Assembly (NCBI RefSeq): GCF_029784165.1
Contig: NC_073694.1
Location: forward strand, 49,261,674-49,325,673
Direction of reading: 5' to 3'
Origin: Wyeomyia smithii
Taxonomy: Eukaryota; Arthropoda; Insecta; Diptera; Culicidae
DNA length: 64,000 nt
A program made the position numbers and the translations under genes. Shown here piece after piece: positions 46,431-59,799 of the stretch. The notes under the pieces were generated by a model. That model did not search any database. It worked only from the letters and a program-made list of their open reading frames with translations, and was not told the origin of the DNA. Each line of letters starts with the position of its first letter. Positions within the stretch are counted from its first letter, which is position 1.

Positions 46431-46574
46431 TAGGAACCTTTCTCGGCCCCTAAAACCCCAACAAACAAATTTTCACGTCGATCGGTTTGGTAGTATCCGA
46501 GCCTATATTGATCAGACAGACAGACCGGACTGCATTTTCATAGGTATAGATAGATTAAGTAAAAATTTTGTGTG

Positions 46575-46925
46575 TAAGCGATAGCATAGTCCAATTAAGG
46601 CGGGAACCTAGCGTGGTTCGTAACGTCTCCGATAACCATGCTCGACGCCTGGGTTCATGTCCCGTCGCTGACATGGGTGTCGATGGTTGTGGGGTGGCGT
46701 GATCCACTTACAACCAACCCTACTGGTCTAGATTCAATCCTAGCCGACACCGGGAGATTTTTTGAGGCGAAAAATCTCTGGGATCACGCCCTTCATCGCA
46801 TGAGGGAGTGAAGCCGTTGGCTTCGGTCCGTTATTTAACGGGTCGTAAGTTAGGGTCCTGGGTGGAGTCGCCTGTCTGGTCGTCGGTGATTGGCACAACA
46901 ACAGTGGCGGAACTATATTGTGGAA
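46575..46925 (+). mobile_element. tRNA-derived SINE, different family
   Basis: The head gcgtggttcgtaacgtctcc has an A-box-like stretch and gcctgggttcatgtcccgtc a B box (ggttcatgtcc). A body with tggcgtgatccacttacaac and a hairpin-rich cgggagattttttgaggcga follows. It abuts the Helitron end at 46549. No TSD was settled. It differs from the other two SINE families here. Confidence 0.6.
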
Positions 46926-49900
46926 AAATTAGAAAATTGTTCAAATTCGAAATTGTCAAAAAATTTCAAGCTGTTACTCCTGCGGATTTCATTGTGTCAT
47001 AAATTAAAGGTTTTAACTCGATTACCCCAATTGCGGCGGCATCCAACCACATTTGTGATGCTTTTGCGTTTGTAACCTTTAGAAAAAAAGTTCCCTATCC
47101 GTATTTTAAACAACAGTTTTAATCCTTTCCACTAATCCTGAGCGCGAAACATATAACGGCTGATTACCAACATTACTATTCTGCCTCTTCACAACCACAC
47201 CGGGTGCACCAGGGAATCCAGTAAGCGAAAGCGAATAAGTGTTTATTTGCCTATTTCTTTGTGGCACATGCTGCTTTTCATTGTCCAGCCTAACCATGAG
47301 CGCGCGCGTACCTCCTGCCGTTCCGTCTGACCGGCAAACAACGAAATGAGCCTCTGATCGATTCCACCAGACAACGTAACGCAAACTGCGGTGTGACGGA
47401 TGGCGCTTGCGGTCTCTTTGTGCGGTCTATATGGCCTAGCTGCCATCAACGTTAGCTGCCATCGGGTGGTTTCGATGCTCGTATGTCGTAGTATGTACGT
47501 ATCTGCGAGGATTATGTGGCAGTCCAATTTACTGAAATTGGCTTTCGCTTAGAAGAGAATGGACCACCGCCGAACCGTTATTAAGCACTTATTAATAGTG
47601 TGTTTGAACACGCTGCTGCTGGCTGCTGTTGTTGACGATGTCGCGGTACACGAAAAGTCCATTCGAGTGCCGCGCAGGTATTAATGAAAAGTCAGGGCTG
47701 CTTGTGCGATCGCCAGGAACCATTATTGGGCGCAAGCTTTATTAATCGTTCCTTGGATATGTCGGTCAGTGGCAGCGGGTTCGAAACTGCGCTCAGCCAA
47801 AGTTAGAAGGCAGGGCCTTCGAGACTAGTGACAGATGAATCAGCCTTCAATCTGTTCCAGATGTTTAACGTTTTAAATGGGTTTTTTTTTTGCAGACACT
47901 TTGCTGGTGTCATGCCAAATATCTGAACGGGTGAAAGAAGATCTCGTTGGTATGCTTAACAGCAGGCAACCAGCAGACTCTTTAATTTTTAATTAAAAAC
48001 CTGGCCTCGAAGTATGATGCTGGTCTACCTGGCCAGTTGCCGTAAACGAGAAACTATTTTTTGAGAAAAAAGCAAAATTTCGGAAAGAAATGACTAACTA
48101 CAATCTAGGTATTATAGAATTGTATGTTTTGAACCAGAAATGTGTGTTAATATTCTCTGCTTCGGAAATAATGTAAATTCCTCTAAGTACCCGAGCGTAG
48201 TTTTATGACAATCTAACATGGGTTCCCTTTACCTTTAGCTACATTCATTCCGGCTTTATCAATTTTATATCCAATGCTCGTAATCAACATCTGCTAGAAG
48301 GTAGTCGTCCAGAACCTCAGCTTATCTATCCTAGTAACGAATTTATGAGATGTTTTCTTATCATTAAAGCGATACATAAACTCACCAGAAAAATAAATTC
48401 ATCCCGCCACGAGTATATTCCCTTTTCCATTGAGATGTTTCCAGCATTCGACAGCAAACCGCTTAATTTATGGTCCCGCCTTCAACTTTTATCAGCTTTT
48501 TTATCTACACCTTTTCCATCACTGATGCGGATGCCTTTGATCGCTTTCCATCACAGTTCGGTGCTTAGGATTAGGATTTTTTTTCTCTTTGTTTTGTTGC
48601 AACTCCAACCAAACAACCGAAATAATTGTTTGCCTGATTAAAGACGGAGCGATATGTTGTTCTATAATCAAAGAAAAAAGGGTGTCGCTCGTTAAAGTTT
48701 GTTGCTTTACAGCGCGGTTATTAATGAGGGTCCGAACGAGCAAGTGAGAGGGCGCAGCCAAAACAATTAAAATGTTTTGAATGACCGACACCGGCTACCG
48801 AAACAAAGTCCTCTTTTTATAGATGGCTACCCAAAACGGGGAAAGCTTGATCACGGTTTGTTTTCCTCGAATGAACCCCGCGCTTCAAGTGAAAGTCGAT
48901 GACCACTTTAAACTTGATAATTTTTAATCAGTAATCACCCAAATCCACCTCAGCAGAACATCACTCGTAGCATGCCCTAATAGGGCCACACTGTTCGCCC
49001 GGTGACCCAGAAGCAGTGCGCATCTACCGGCTTAATCAATGGCTTACAAACTGCCCTTTCAGCAGCGTATCTTCTAGTATTTTATGGAACCCGCATTTCC
49101 GTGGCATTTCAATCTCGTCAAGTATCGCCGCAAGGCGGACAATGACAAACACAAAAAAAAATCACGACTCAACACAGGCCACCTTCGCACAGCAGGGTGG
49201 GTCTTTTTTAATTTGTTTCTGCTTTTTAGAGGTTCTTACATTCAAACCATTGAAAATTTTTCAATCTTCTTTTCTATTGATTTGAGAATTTTTAGAAAGG
49301 GTAAATTTTTGATCAATCTTAATCTTTTCATCGTACTGCATTGATAAAATTTGTCATGACAAAAAATACATCATCGCAATAATAAGCTGATAAGTGTGCT
49401 GAGAATGTGCTGTCACCTTTTTGATATTTAATTCTAAGCAATACCCCTTTGTTGTTGTAGCACTAACGTAGGACTTTAACTTGTTCAGAATTGTGCGTCT
49501 TAAATAAGCTACCGGCTTGCGATGGTAAATGTGCCTAAGTGATGATTTGTAACACTGGATGAAAGTTATAGCTCAATGTTTGTTTTCAAGCATTATGCTT
49601 TGGTTTTAATATAAAAAATCATGTGATTTGTTGAACCATAGCTGGTATCATTTTTAGTATAATACACGCTTTAAATATAAACACTTTTTGCCATTTTTTT
49701 TTTTTCAATGAAAGAATAGAAACACAAATATTGCTTTGCGGCGCTTTTAATACTCTTCGCGCAATCTGATAAAACTGTATTCGACACAGAGTATCTAACA
49801 GAGCCGAAATAGTAAAAAAATATTAGTTGCAGAACAATTATTTACCGGAAAAGAGAACCAGGAAAAGATATAAAACTTTGCTTAAAGTTGGTCTGAATGC

Positions 49901-50540
49901 ATACAACAACCTATAATTCGGGACTGAAGTATGGCAAAGAACTCATGAACGACTGGATTGCAGAATTTTAATACAGCTTCATTACATTTTTTCGATTCTG
50001 ACGAAATCTCGACATTTTTTCCTTATAGAACTCATCATATCCTGCACAGTTGTAAATACGACTAAGCATTATTCCGAGATAAACTTTGTTCCAATTTTAA
50101 CTATTACGAATTGCTGACTGGCCCCAACTTGAAGGGTTAATCTAGAAATACTCAAAGACAGAGGTAGTGATGAGCGGTGAAAAAACCATGAATTTGAACT
50201 GGGTTTTATTTATCAAAGGTAACTGATTTCTTCTCGAAGTACAATATTGACTATTTTCTTCATTCGGCTTCGTATTATCGGATGTGACTATGAAAATCCC
50301 GAGGAATAATCAGGCGCATCGCAAAAACCGCGAAGGAGTTAAATTTTATGTTTATGTTTAATCTTAGAAACTTTCACTACAATTGATCATTATTCTGTTA
50401 ACCATAGTATAAACACCCGGTTAAGAATTACTGCAATAATGAAATTTTGTAGCATTTTTAACTACTATTTAGCATTGTATCAAAATTTGTATCAAAATAA
50501 TCATGTTCTGTATTATATCTGATTACAACACCCATCGGTA
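46926..50540. other. Long unassigned stretch
   Basis: No transposon or host gene recognised. 47.1-47.6 kb and 48.4-49.3 kb are less AT-rich and hold 90-98-codon ORFs on both strands without motifs. This may be the most nearly single-copy DNA of the window, and non-coding or regulatory DNA is possible. Confidence 0.35.
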
Positions 50541-50984
50541 GGTAACTAACTGGACACGAGTGACTTGGGACATTAATGTGGACACCTCTGTCCACCAACT
50601 CCTATTCCAACTTCCACGTGGTGCCGACTGGCGAACGAGTAACCGTAGTGGAGATCGGGTAACCAACCCTTAAAAAAAATAAAAAAAATAAAAGAAAAAA
50701 AAAATTAAAAAAAAATAAAAAAAAACCTTAATAGAAATTTTGGTTGTATGAAGAGGAGTCATACGCGGCTGTGCCCAATGTTAGGGGTGGCCTATAAGAG
50801 CGTCTGACCCGGATCGGGTGATGTAATTATTGAAATGCTGTATCCCTCTAGCTACACCTAAAATGGCAGCCCCATCAGCAGTATGTAGGTATTGCAACCC
50901 TGGTAAGGTAGCAACTAAATACGGAACGGAACAATCGGCAAAGACCTCAGCTACAAACAAAGAATCAAAAACGGTAAACGTATG

Positions 50985-51900
50985 GATGTTGGGTACTTGC
51001 TACGTCCGACCTTCCAATGAATCGGCGTAAGTTGGCTGGCTTGCTCGAGAACTGCAGCGGGAGGCAGTTTGAATCGCAATAATTCGGGAGGTTCGGAGAA
51101 AAGGAATTTCATACAGTAAACCTTAATGCACACAATTCTTCCAAGTACCACAGTACAGAGTCAGCAAATCATCGGAACGAGGCGTCAGTTGCATAGTGCT
51201 GGGAAGTCAGGAAACAAGAGTCATCCGGCGGAGGCCCGTAAATGACCGTATAGGGTAAGGACCCCACAATTTGCCCACCTACTAATCAACTATTTGGTTA
51301 CGGGGTTTGTTATTGAATTATGCCAAATAATAATTTATTTTCAATCTAAGCTATTTCTTTTCATGTTTAAACACGATTCTAGAAGTTAACACTATATTGC
51401 GAACAATAAAAAAATAGGTGGGCGAGTTTTGGGTACTCAGATGAAGTGGGCGAATTCTGAGGTCGTTATCCTACGCGTGTTGAAGATTAAGGACAAATCC
51501 TTCAACTACAGTTTAATAAACACCCAGCACAGATTGGGAGGTAGGAATTCTTCCGTCCGGTTATTGGAAGACTTACTCATCAACCAATGAAAACGACCTG
51601 AAGCTAAAAACCTTTGCCACGGCCAGAGGAATGACCATAAGCTGCTTCTATTTTGCTCGTTCGAATGTTCGAAACACACCTGGAGGAACTCAAATGGAGG
51701 ATGATGTTAGGTCTTATCAGGGACCAAACATTGGCTAAAGAGCGACGGACGTAAAGAGCCGTGCCGGGAGTCGCATACTCACTGCGGTTATGCGTCAGAA
51801 CAGAATGAGAGATATAGGGAGGCAATAGCTGCCGAAAATAGAGTCCACTATTATTGGAAGAAGCGCAGGCACGAGAAGCAGCGCAAAAGACAACTTTGCT
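50985..51900 (+). pseudogene. RTE-like endonuclease remnants
   Basis: It begins VWMLGTCYVRPSNES (intact form: GTWNVRSLNE-type), then ELQREAV and IREVRRKGISYSKP. After the MITE it continues RVLKIKDKSFNYSLINT. A deletion then removes the GDMNA segment, and NDLKLKTFATARGMTISCFY and SYQGPNIG follow. Several frameshifts and stops. The MITE sits exactly between codons for R-I and R-V, its TA restoring the frame. Confidence 0.75.
51253..51471. mobile_element. 219-bp MITE with TA TSD
   Basis: The ends gggtaaggaccccacaattt and, inverted, ggataacgacctcagaattc (TIR with mismatches) are flanked by TA (51251-51252, 51472-51473). Removing it and one TA rejoins gaccgtatacgcgtg, the LINE's own frame. It is Tc1/mariner/pogo-type by its TSD. 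Confidence 0.8.
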
Positions 51901-52852
51901 AGAAACGACGTGCAGAGCTTCAATGGAACATCCCGCAGAGCCAGAAGCAGGAATTTCCCTGTGCCGGTGATATGTAAGGATAAGGACGGTAACCTGCCTG
52001 CAGATAAAACGACGATTGCAGCCAGGTGGAAGAAGTACTTCCAAACGCTATTGAACGGTGAGGAGCTAGAGAGCTTGGGCTTGATTGATCACAACCGGTT
52101 GCCACTTTGTTACTGACCAGGATCGACTGGAATTGCACATCGAATTTATCAATTATTGCTTGGGATTCAGCAATTCGATGTGCATTTCCAATGATCCCTG
52201 CATGCTGATCAGTACCGACGCCTGCCGGTCCAGCACGTAGATCAAAGGAAGGAAGGAAAGGAAAGTTAGTTCGATGCTTGTTGCTACTAGAGGCCGGATA
52301 TACTCCTACACACTCCACAAGCATCATGGGTAAGGAGGAGTTTTTGTATTAGTTCTTTGTCACGTTTCTGTTTTCGAAATTTCTTCGTAGACATGTAGTG
52401 TATCGCGGTTCTAATTCTATCGTGCATTCGTCTACCTAATTCTACACCGGAAACGTAAAAATGTCCACGCAAGCTATTTCGTTACGTTTGCTTTCGTGTT
52501 GTTTTTTAAGAAGCATATAGGTAATAAGGAGCCTGAGAATGAACCAATGCTTAGGTCCTTTGATAATCCCCTGCTTTCAACAAGATTCGAACTCGCGACC
52601 ATCTGCTTATCAAAGCGGACTCTATAACCTTGCGGCTACAAGCTCCCCCTATTGAACGGTGAGAAGCCAGATGAGTTACATTGGAACAGGATTATTCACA
52701 ATGCGCAAGCTGTGAAGCCACCAAAACAGGAGGACGATAAAATGGTGATTAGTGAGATGAGAAACGGCAAGGCCGCTGGGAAGGATGGTATCCTGAAAGA
52801 ACTTCTAAGAGCGGTAAGCGATACTCAGGATCTGGGTGAACGAACAAATGCT
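51900..52852 (+). pseudogene. RTE-like linker and start of RT
   Basis: NFPVPVICKDKDGNLPADKT and ARWKKYFQTLLNGE, then (after the SINE) KPDELHWNRIIHNAQAVKPP, VISEMRNGKAAGKDGILKEL. NGKAAGKDGI is the standard entry to RT in RTE-clade LINEs, also seen in the minus-strand copy as NNKAAGKD. The SINE splits LLNGE precisely. Confidence 0.85.
52063..52648 (-). mobile_element. 586-bp tRNA-headed SINE with 15-bp TSD
   Basis: On the minus strand it starts ggggagcttgtagccgcaag (A box) with gcgagttcgaatcttgttga (B box) and ends caagcccaagctctctagctc. The duplication ctattgaacggtgag is exact at 52048-52062 and 52649-52663. Partial copies are at 37.48 kb (head) and 43.1 kb (3' half). A tRNA-like head, 15-bp TSD and no ORF of its own make this a SINE; 586 bp is long for one, so a composite origin is possible. 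Confidence 0.85.
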
Positions 52853-53279
52853 CAGAGCCAGATTTAAGGGAGAGCCCGGGGGGCCCAGGCCACGGGTCCT
52901 TAAATTTTTGAGGCCCCCCACAATTCGAGAATAAATTTCAGGGAAATAATAATATGTCAATTTGCAAAGCACATCTGGCCTTTGCAATTTGACATATTTA
53001 TTGACCTGCAGATGTGTGTAGTTTTTTCCTAGTTTCTGTGGATTATTGTTAGGGTCGCCTTATATTTGCGCAGTCTTTCTCCAATTGTGTTCAAATGTTT
53101 GCCTATGGATCGCAATTTTTCAAATTGCGGTAGGTTTTTTTCAGATATCAAGAAAAAAGCTCCGGTTTTCGAGCAGTTGCAGACATCTTTCAAAAACAAA
53201 TGGCATCTCTGGTCAAAATCTCGTACTCGTACGATAAAAAAACAATTGTGGGGCCCCCACAATTGTAAATCCGGCTATG
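52853..53279. mobile_element. hAT-like MITE, 427 bp
   Basis: The ends cagagccagattta and, inverted, catagccggattta run into g-rich gggggccc blocks on both sides. The flanks caaatgct and caaatacc are an 8-bp TSD with two mismatches, so it is an old insertion. It contains the perfect hairpin at 52951-52998. It interrupts the LINE RT. Confidence 0.7.
52951..52998. other. Perfect 19-bp hairpin
   Basis: aatatgtcaatttgcaaag and its exact reverse complement are separated by 10 bp. Perfect pairing inside an otherwise decayed MITE is unusual. The transcript could fold as a small-RNA-type hairpin. Confidence 0.8.
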
Positions 53280-53329
53280 CAAATACCGAACATCTGGTTA
53301 GAAGGTCTCATATGCCCAATCTGCTATAA

Positions 53330-53711
53330 GGGCCATCGACTGGATTATCGAAAATATCGAGGCATTACGTTGCTCAATTAACGAATGAAAGTGTTCTCCA
53401 GTAACCTGTTCTTCAGATTGAGACCGTTAACGGAGTTCATCGTCGGCGAATACCAGGCGGGTTTTAAACAGGTGCTTTCCACGATAAATCAAATTTTTAC
53501 TTTGCAACAGAACCCCGATAAGTTTCGAGAGAAAACTGGCAGGCTCATCATCTGTTTGTCGATTTTTAGGCGACATACAACTCATTGAAAGTAAACGATC
53601 TGTGGCAGATTATGCTGGAACACGGTTTCTCGACGAAAGTAATTAAGCTGAGCCGTATGGCGCTGGAGTGCGTAACCTGCGTGGTTGAATTTCAGTATCG
53701 AGTGGAAATTT
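53330..53711 (+). pseudogene. RTE-like RT, motifs 0 to 3
   Basis: GHRLDYRKYRGITLLN-type sequence is followed by KVFSSNLFFRLRPLTEFIVG, EYQAGFKQVLSTINQIFTLQ, then a frameshift into FRRHTTHSLKVNDLWQIMLE and HGFSTKVIKLSRMALEC. The usual LFIDFKAAYD is destroyed by the frameshift, so the motif A aspartate is not encoded. It ends at the LTR-like block. Confidence 0.88.
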
Positions 53712-54890
53712 TGGGTACTGCCGCGAGAGAGTGTATGAGTAAAAAGTTCCCTCATTTAGACACTCCCGCAAGAGCGTGTACCCAACATGACAACTGTCAC
53801 CACTTGCGCTGAATATCGTTCACATAAGTTTGTTTATTTTCGTTTAAATTCGTTCGTTTTTTCGTTTGTGAACGATATTTTCGCGTTAGTTAGGTTCGAT
53901 AGTTTTTTTGTCATGTTTGTGAAATAATTGTTAGGGATAGATAGGCCGGTATTTTCCTCTAGCTGCGGAAAAGTGTTGCTGAATCCAGTCTCGGCGGGTT
54001 TGTTGTGGTCGGCAGCCATCGCGGGAGTTTAATTTAGCCTCGATCTCGGTACGGGACACACGTCGCGTTTTGTTTTGGTTCATTTTTATGCGCGGTTTGA
54101 AGTGTATTTTTCTGCAGTTAGTGTTCCGTTTTTGTGTTGTTTGATGTAAAGGTTGTTCCACTGCCAAGTCCAGTGAAGGTTGTGCCGCTGGCCCGGAATT
54201 CGTGTGCTACGACTTGTGATGGCTCGCCAGTGGTAAGCAGTGTTCGCTACCCCGGCTATGTACCAAGGAGCGAAGGAAACCACCCTGCTGAAGTCTGCTG
54301 CAGGAGCTGTTGGAAACCGCCATCCCGACAACGAGCAGCAACGTCCCCGCAGCACCCCCACTACTGACAGCTAGAGGAACCGGGATAAACGGATGAGTTT
54401 CTATTTCGTTTGTTTTTTCCCTCTTCTGTGTTCTAGAAAAAGTCCGAAAGTCCGTTAGAGGTATGTGGCCGCCCTGTAAGGGTTTCGCCGGGAAAATTCC
54501 AGTGTGTACAGGGTGACACCCTGTTACAAGTGATCGAAATCATGCGTGCGGATAGCTAGAGGGCAAAGTTCGAGCGAAATTGAGGGCGGAAACGGCTTGT
54601 TGGTCGGCGAAATCATATCATGAGCTGGGCAATTGTTCCAAAAAACAGTGAAAAAGTATCTGCATGAAAGGGGTATAAAACTTAAAATATTAGCACCATA
54701 AAAATGACAAAGTAGTGTTTTGCCCAGACCTTGCAGTGTCACACTATGTTTAGGCAACTTTAGCGAATTTGCGGCAAGGCAATATCGAATGTATTTAGTT
54801 ACACTACTTAAACAAAAAAATTAAATAGAAAAATAAGTTGCACAAGATTTTTTTTTTTGAACTGAAAGTTTGTTCGGATTTTTTTCCTCA
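53712..54890. mobile_element. LTR-like insertion in the LINE (BEL-type?)
   Basis: It begins tgggtactgccgcgagagag with a partly self-complementary 73-bp start (tgggtac...gtaccca, 53712-53784) and continues aacatgacaactgtcacc. A second inverted repeat, acagggtgacaccctgt, lies near 54507. The LINE resumes near 54891 with YLGKLVTC. A TG start and the sequence style recall a solo BEL/Pao LTR, but no matching TSD was found and no second LTR exists. Part of the block could be another insertion. Confidence 0.4.
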
Positions 54891-55330
54891 TACGTTATCT
54901 TGGTAAGCTTGTGACATGTGAGCCTTGAAGTAGAAGGACGAGTTGCAGCTGCAAACAGGACCTTCTACGACTACGTAACGAGCTAAGGTCCCGTAGTACG
55001 CAACTTGCACAGAACTAGCACTGTGTAGGATGCCCTTCACGCACATGAAGCATGAATTTAAGAAAACTTATCGACGAGCGCTTGGAGTTTTTGAGCGTAA
55101 AGTCCTGCGATCGATGCTTAGCGTAAGTTGGTAGGATGAAGTGTGGCGTAGACGCATGAATCACGAGTTGTACCAGGTAAATAAACATGCTGTTATAGGG
55201 AAGATAATGCAGCGTGGTAGACAAATGGGGGTGCGGTGCAAGAAGATTCACGATCTGCTGGTGTACGAAGTGACTGGAGGAACGACAGGCATGGTTTTAC
55301 TCTTTCGCACTATGAATGCTCATTAGGCTG
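54891..55330 (+). pseudogene. RTE-like LINE C-terminal part
   Basis: YLGKLVTCE, VEGRVAAANRTFYDY/LRNELRSRS (two frames), RALGVFERKVLRSMLSV and DEVWRRRMNHELYQVNKHAV match the post-RT segment ending GVFERKxLRxI...WRRRxNxELYxL of RTE-clade LINEs. The RT motifs 4-5 between 53711 and here are missing or in the insertion. Frameshifts and stops are frequent. Confidence 0.85.
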
Positions 55331-55667
55331 TATTTTGTCAAGAAGGCAGAATTTAAAGAAGACAAGCATTTGTAGAGACACTTTATTTATACAAATTGTC
55401 TGAGCATTGTAACGTTGAAATTGCTATAGTTCCTCGGACAGAGTTGGTTTATTTTCGTAGGTACCCTAAGAGCAGCTCTTTCGGTTTTACAAGCTTGGCA
55501 TGACATTTACGATGTACCTATGGTAATTTCAACAATACAGTGTTTGGACAAATTGAAGAGATAGTGTATCGGTAACTCATACGACCTATCCCAGTAAACG
55601 ATTCGTCCACCAACAAAGTAAATTATAGTAAGTTCAATACTAGTCAATGTAGTGCTACCTTTCTCAT
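55331..55667. other. Unassigned DNA
   Basis: Some 330 bp between the LINE and the pyrimidine tract. No motif recognised. Confidence 0.3.
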
Positions 55668-56530
55668 TCTCTCGCCCTCTTCCTCTCCCTCTCCCTCTCC
55701 CTCTCCCTCTCCCTCTCCCTCTCCCTCTCCCTCTCCCTCTCCCTCTCCTCTCCCTCTCCCTCTCCCTCACTCTCTCCCTCTCCCTCTCCCTCTCCCTCTC
55801 CTCTCCCTCTCCCTCTCCCTCTCCCTCTCCCTCTCCCTCTCCCTCTCCCTCTCCCTCTCCCTCTCCCTCTCCCTCTCCCTCTCCCTCGTCCTCTCCCTCT
55901 CCCTCTCCCTCTCCCTCTCCCTCTCCCTCTCCCTCTCCATCTCCCTTTCCTCTCCTCTCCCTCTCCCTCTCCCTCTCCCTCTCCCTCTCCCTCTCCCTCT
56001 CCCTCTCCCTCTCCTCTCCCTCTCCCTCTCCCTCTCCCTCTCCCTCTCCCTCTCCCTCTCCCTCTACCTCTCCCTCTCCCTCTCCCTCTCCCTCTCCCTC
56101 TCCCTTTCCCTCTCCCTCTCCCTCTCCCTCTCCCTCTCCCTCTCCCTTTCCCTCTCCCTCTCCCTCTCCCACTCCCTCTCCCTCTCCCTCTCCCTCTCCC
56201 TCTCCCTCTCCCTCTCCCTCTCCCTCTCCCTCTCCCTCTCCCTCTCCCTCTCCCTCTCCTCTCCCTCTCCCTCTCCCTCTCCCTCTCTCCATCTCCCCAT
56301 CTCCCCATCTCTCCATCTTTCCATCTCTCCATCTTTCCATCTCTCCCTCTCCATCCCTCCATACCTCCCTCTCCAACCCTCCATACCTCCCTCTCCAACC
56401 CTCCATACCTCCCTCCCTCTCACTCTCTCTCACTCTCTCTCATTCTCTCTCCTACTCTCTCTCACTCTCTCTCCTACTCTCTCTCACTCTCTCTATCTCT
56501 CTCCCTCTGACTCTCTCTCCCTCTACCTCT
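55668..56530. repeat. Long polypyrimidine microsatellite (CCCTCT)n
   Basis: Some 860 bp of ctccct repeats with few interruptions, changing near 56284 to ctccat/ccatct variants and then cactctctct. One strand is almost pure purine. All long ORFs across it (up to 308 codons, both strands) are by-products of the repeat. Such tracts can form triplex DNA. Confidence 0.95.
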
Positions 56531-56739
56531 GCATATTCCTAGGTTCTCCTTTTTTCAATAGCAGCAGTGGGACTGAAACCGTTTTGAACTGTTTCAACCG
56601 TTTTGAACTGTTATTACCTAGTAAACTAACAAAAATAAAATTCCTCCAACATCAAATGATTGCTGTGATTGGTCTCGATTTGTTCGAATATTGAATTATT
56701 TTTGTAGCTGCATTTGTAGTTTTGTGGCAGCTCAAACTG

Positions 56740-57740
56740 TAGCTCATCCAGTTCTTGCCTTCCACGCTGAAGAGCAGATCATCCACCTGCAGGAGTTCCT
56801 GGTTCCTGGAACCCCTCAGACCGTCGGTTGAAGAGTGCTGGTGGGTAGCTAGCGAGGCCTCTGCGGAGGTAATGTGCTACATCACCCAATCCGCCGAAGT
56901 TGCCGATCCACGGAGAAAGTGGTTCGGAGTGATTGATTCATCACCAGCTGAGTCCTGTGGTATGTACGTTAACGGCCTTGAACTCATCATGTCCTCCGCT
57001 TCAGCCAACATAGTTCCGCGGGTCTCACCTTTCGGTCCAATTTTACGCCCATATGCACTTGTAACATTGTCAGCATAGTCTTTGCTGACTTTTCAACTCG
57101 TTGTCGGCCCCTATGTCCCGTAGTCAGAAAAGATATCCTGGGTTGCTTCTCGTTTGCAGCAGAACTTCCACTTCTAGGTGAACTGCTAGAATAGCCAGCC
57201 AAGTGAACACTGCCATAACTTCTACCGGACCAAACAGTCGGTACCCACTAAGCTGGAAGTTTTACACATTTTGTTGTCGTTTACCGGATCGCAGTACGAG
57301 TTTCTGAGATCCAAAATAGTTCTCAAAGTTCGTTCATAACTGTTTCACGGTTGGTACGACTGGATTAGCTTCAAGATGATCCATTCGTCCGCCAAAACGC
57401 AGTACACCTCCTTCGTCAAGAAACAAAGTTGATTTGTTTTTGGTAAGGGTACTTATCTAGGAGGGCCTTGGAATGGCCTTGTATTGGACTTGCTTCCACA
57501 GATTAATCTGCGCTCGCCTCATCCTTCTGGACAGTAGAAACTGGTTCCTTCACACCGAGGTTCTGGAGTACTTTAGGCGAATTCGAAACCCAGTTGCGTA
57601 ATAATGTTTTATTATCGCCGATGCTGCTTCAGGGTACTGTCCTACATACTCTAGTGCGTTGAAATTCTTGACGTACTGCGCCGAGCAGGGGAGCAAGTCG
57701 AACCAAAATACTACAAGGTATACAGCCCTAGGGGTTGTAT
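56740..57740 (-). pseudogene. BEL/Pao integrase and C-terminal pol remnants
   Basis: Minus strand, right to left: TKNKSTLFLDEGGVLRFGGR (BEL pol segment before integrase), LAILAVHLEVEVLLQTRSNP (integrase core), then TMLAEAEDMMSSRPLTYIPQ and DSAGDESITPNHFLRGSATS, the signature end of BEL/Pao integrase (NSRPLT...LTPNHFLxG). Frameshifts and stops occur throughout. No LTRs or PBS recognised next to it; the LTR-like block at 53.7-54.9 kb is a possible relation. Confidence 0.8.
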
Positions 57741-57761
57741 GAAATGGTGACGGAGGACTAA

Positions 57762-59409
<1,648 letters not shown>

Positions 59410-59655
59410 GACCTTGGAACTATTCACCTTTTGTTCACCATTAAGCAGTAAAGTAACAATGTTGAACATTATATCAAACAATTGTTACACATTTTATCTA
59501 TCCACCGACACATAAATGACTAAGATGCATTAAGTTGTTCGCTTGCTATAATCGTTTGAAATCTGACGCAACCTTTGCCAGTTTCATTTTCAATTTCACA
59601 AAATGTAACCTAGTATAGAAAACAAAGACGTAGTCCTACGTCAAAAAGTGCAGCG
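59410..59655. repeat. Dispersed repeat, copy 2 (pair with 24.34-24.6 kb)
   Basis: Similar to 24340-24600 in the same orientation, including gacgtagtcctacgtc at 59637-59652 and tttgaaatct upstream. Non-coding. Confidence 0.55.
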
Positions 59656-59799
59656 TCCATTATGTACACGCGCGGAGACTCTTTGGGATCTATCCAGAGG
59701 AAGAACTGTTGGAATCTTTGATGCTGTGCGATAATTTTCATCTAGCTCATCTTCATCTGGATTCTTCCCAATTCCTTTCTCTAGGAATCCAGCAATTAC

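Larger units (their letters stand above)
44712..46549 (-). mobile_element. Non-autonomous Helitron, 1.84 kb
   Basis: Read on the minus strand it begins TCTATACCTATGAAAATGCA, next to GTCCGGTCTGTCTGTCTGAT, and ends aagtttgccgggtcagctaa|T. Both are standard Helitron termini, and the 3' end matches that of the Helitron ending at 15566 (gccgggtcagcta). The inside has no Rep/helicase sequence and is mostly tandem repeats (45168-46000 and 45985-46430). No TSD, as expected. Confidence 0.85.
50541..55330 (+). mobile_element. RTE/JAM-like LINE, plus strand, with four insertions
   Basis: A second RTE-like LINE. A 5' region (50541-50860, with a 60-bp A-rich patch at 50671-50728) precedes endonuclease, linker, RT and C-terminal pieces in the right order. 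Its frame is interrupted by a TA MITE (51253-51471), a SINE (52063-52648), a hAT MITE (52853-53279) and an LTR-like block (53712-about 54890). Removing them brings the protein pieces back into order. Internal deletions and many stops remain. Confidence 0.88.

Noticed and set aside
55507..56542. Long ORFs of 308, 296 and 244 codons on both strands
   Set aside because: They are translations of the (CCCTCT)n tract; all frames are open because the 6-bp repeat contains no stop codon.
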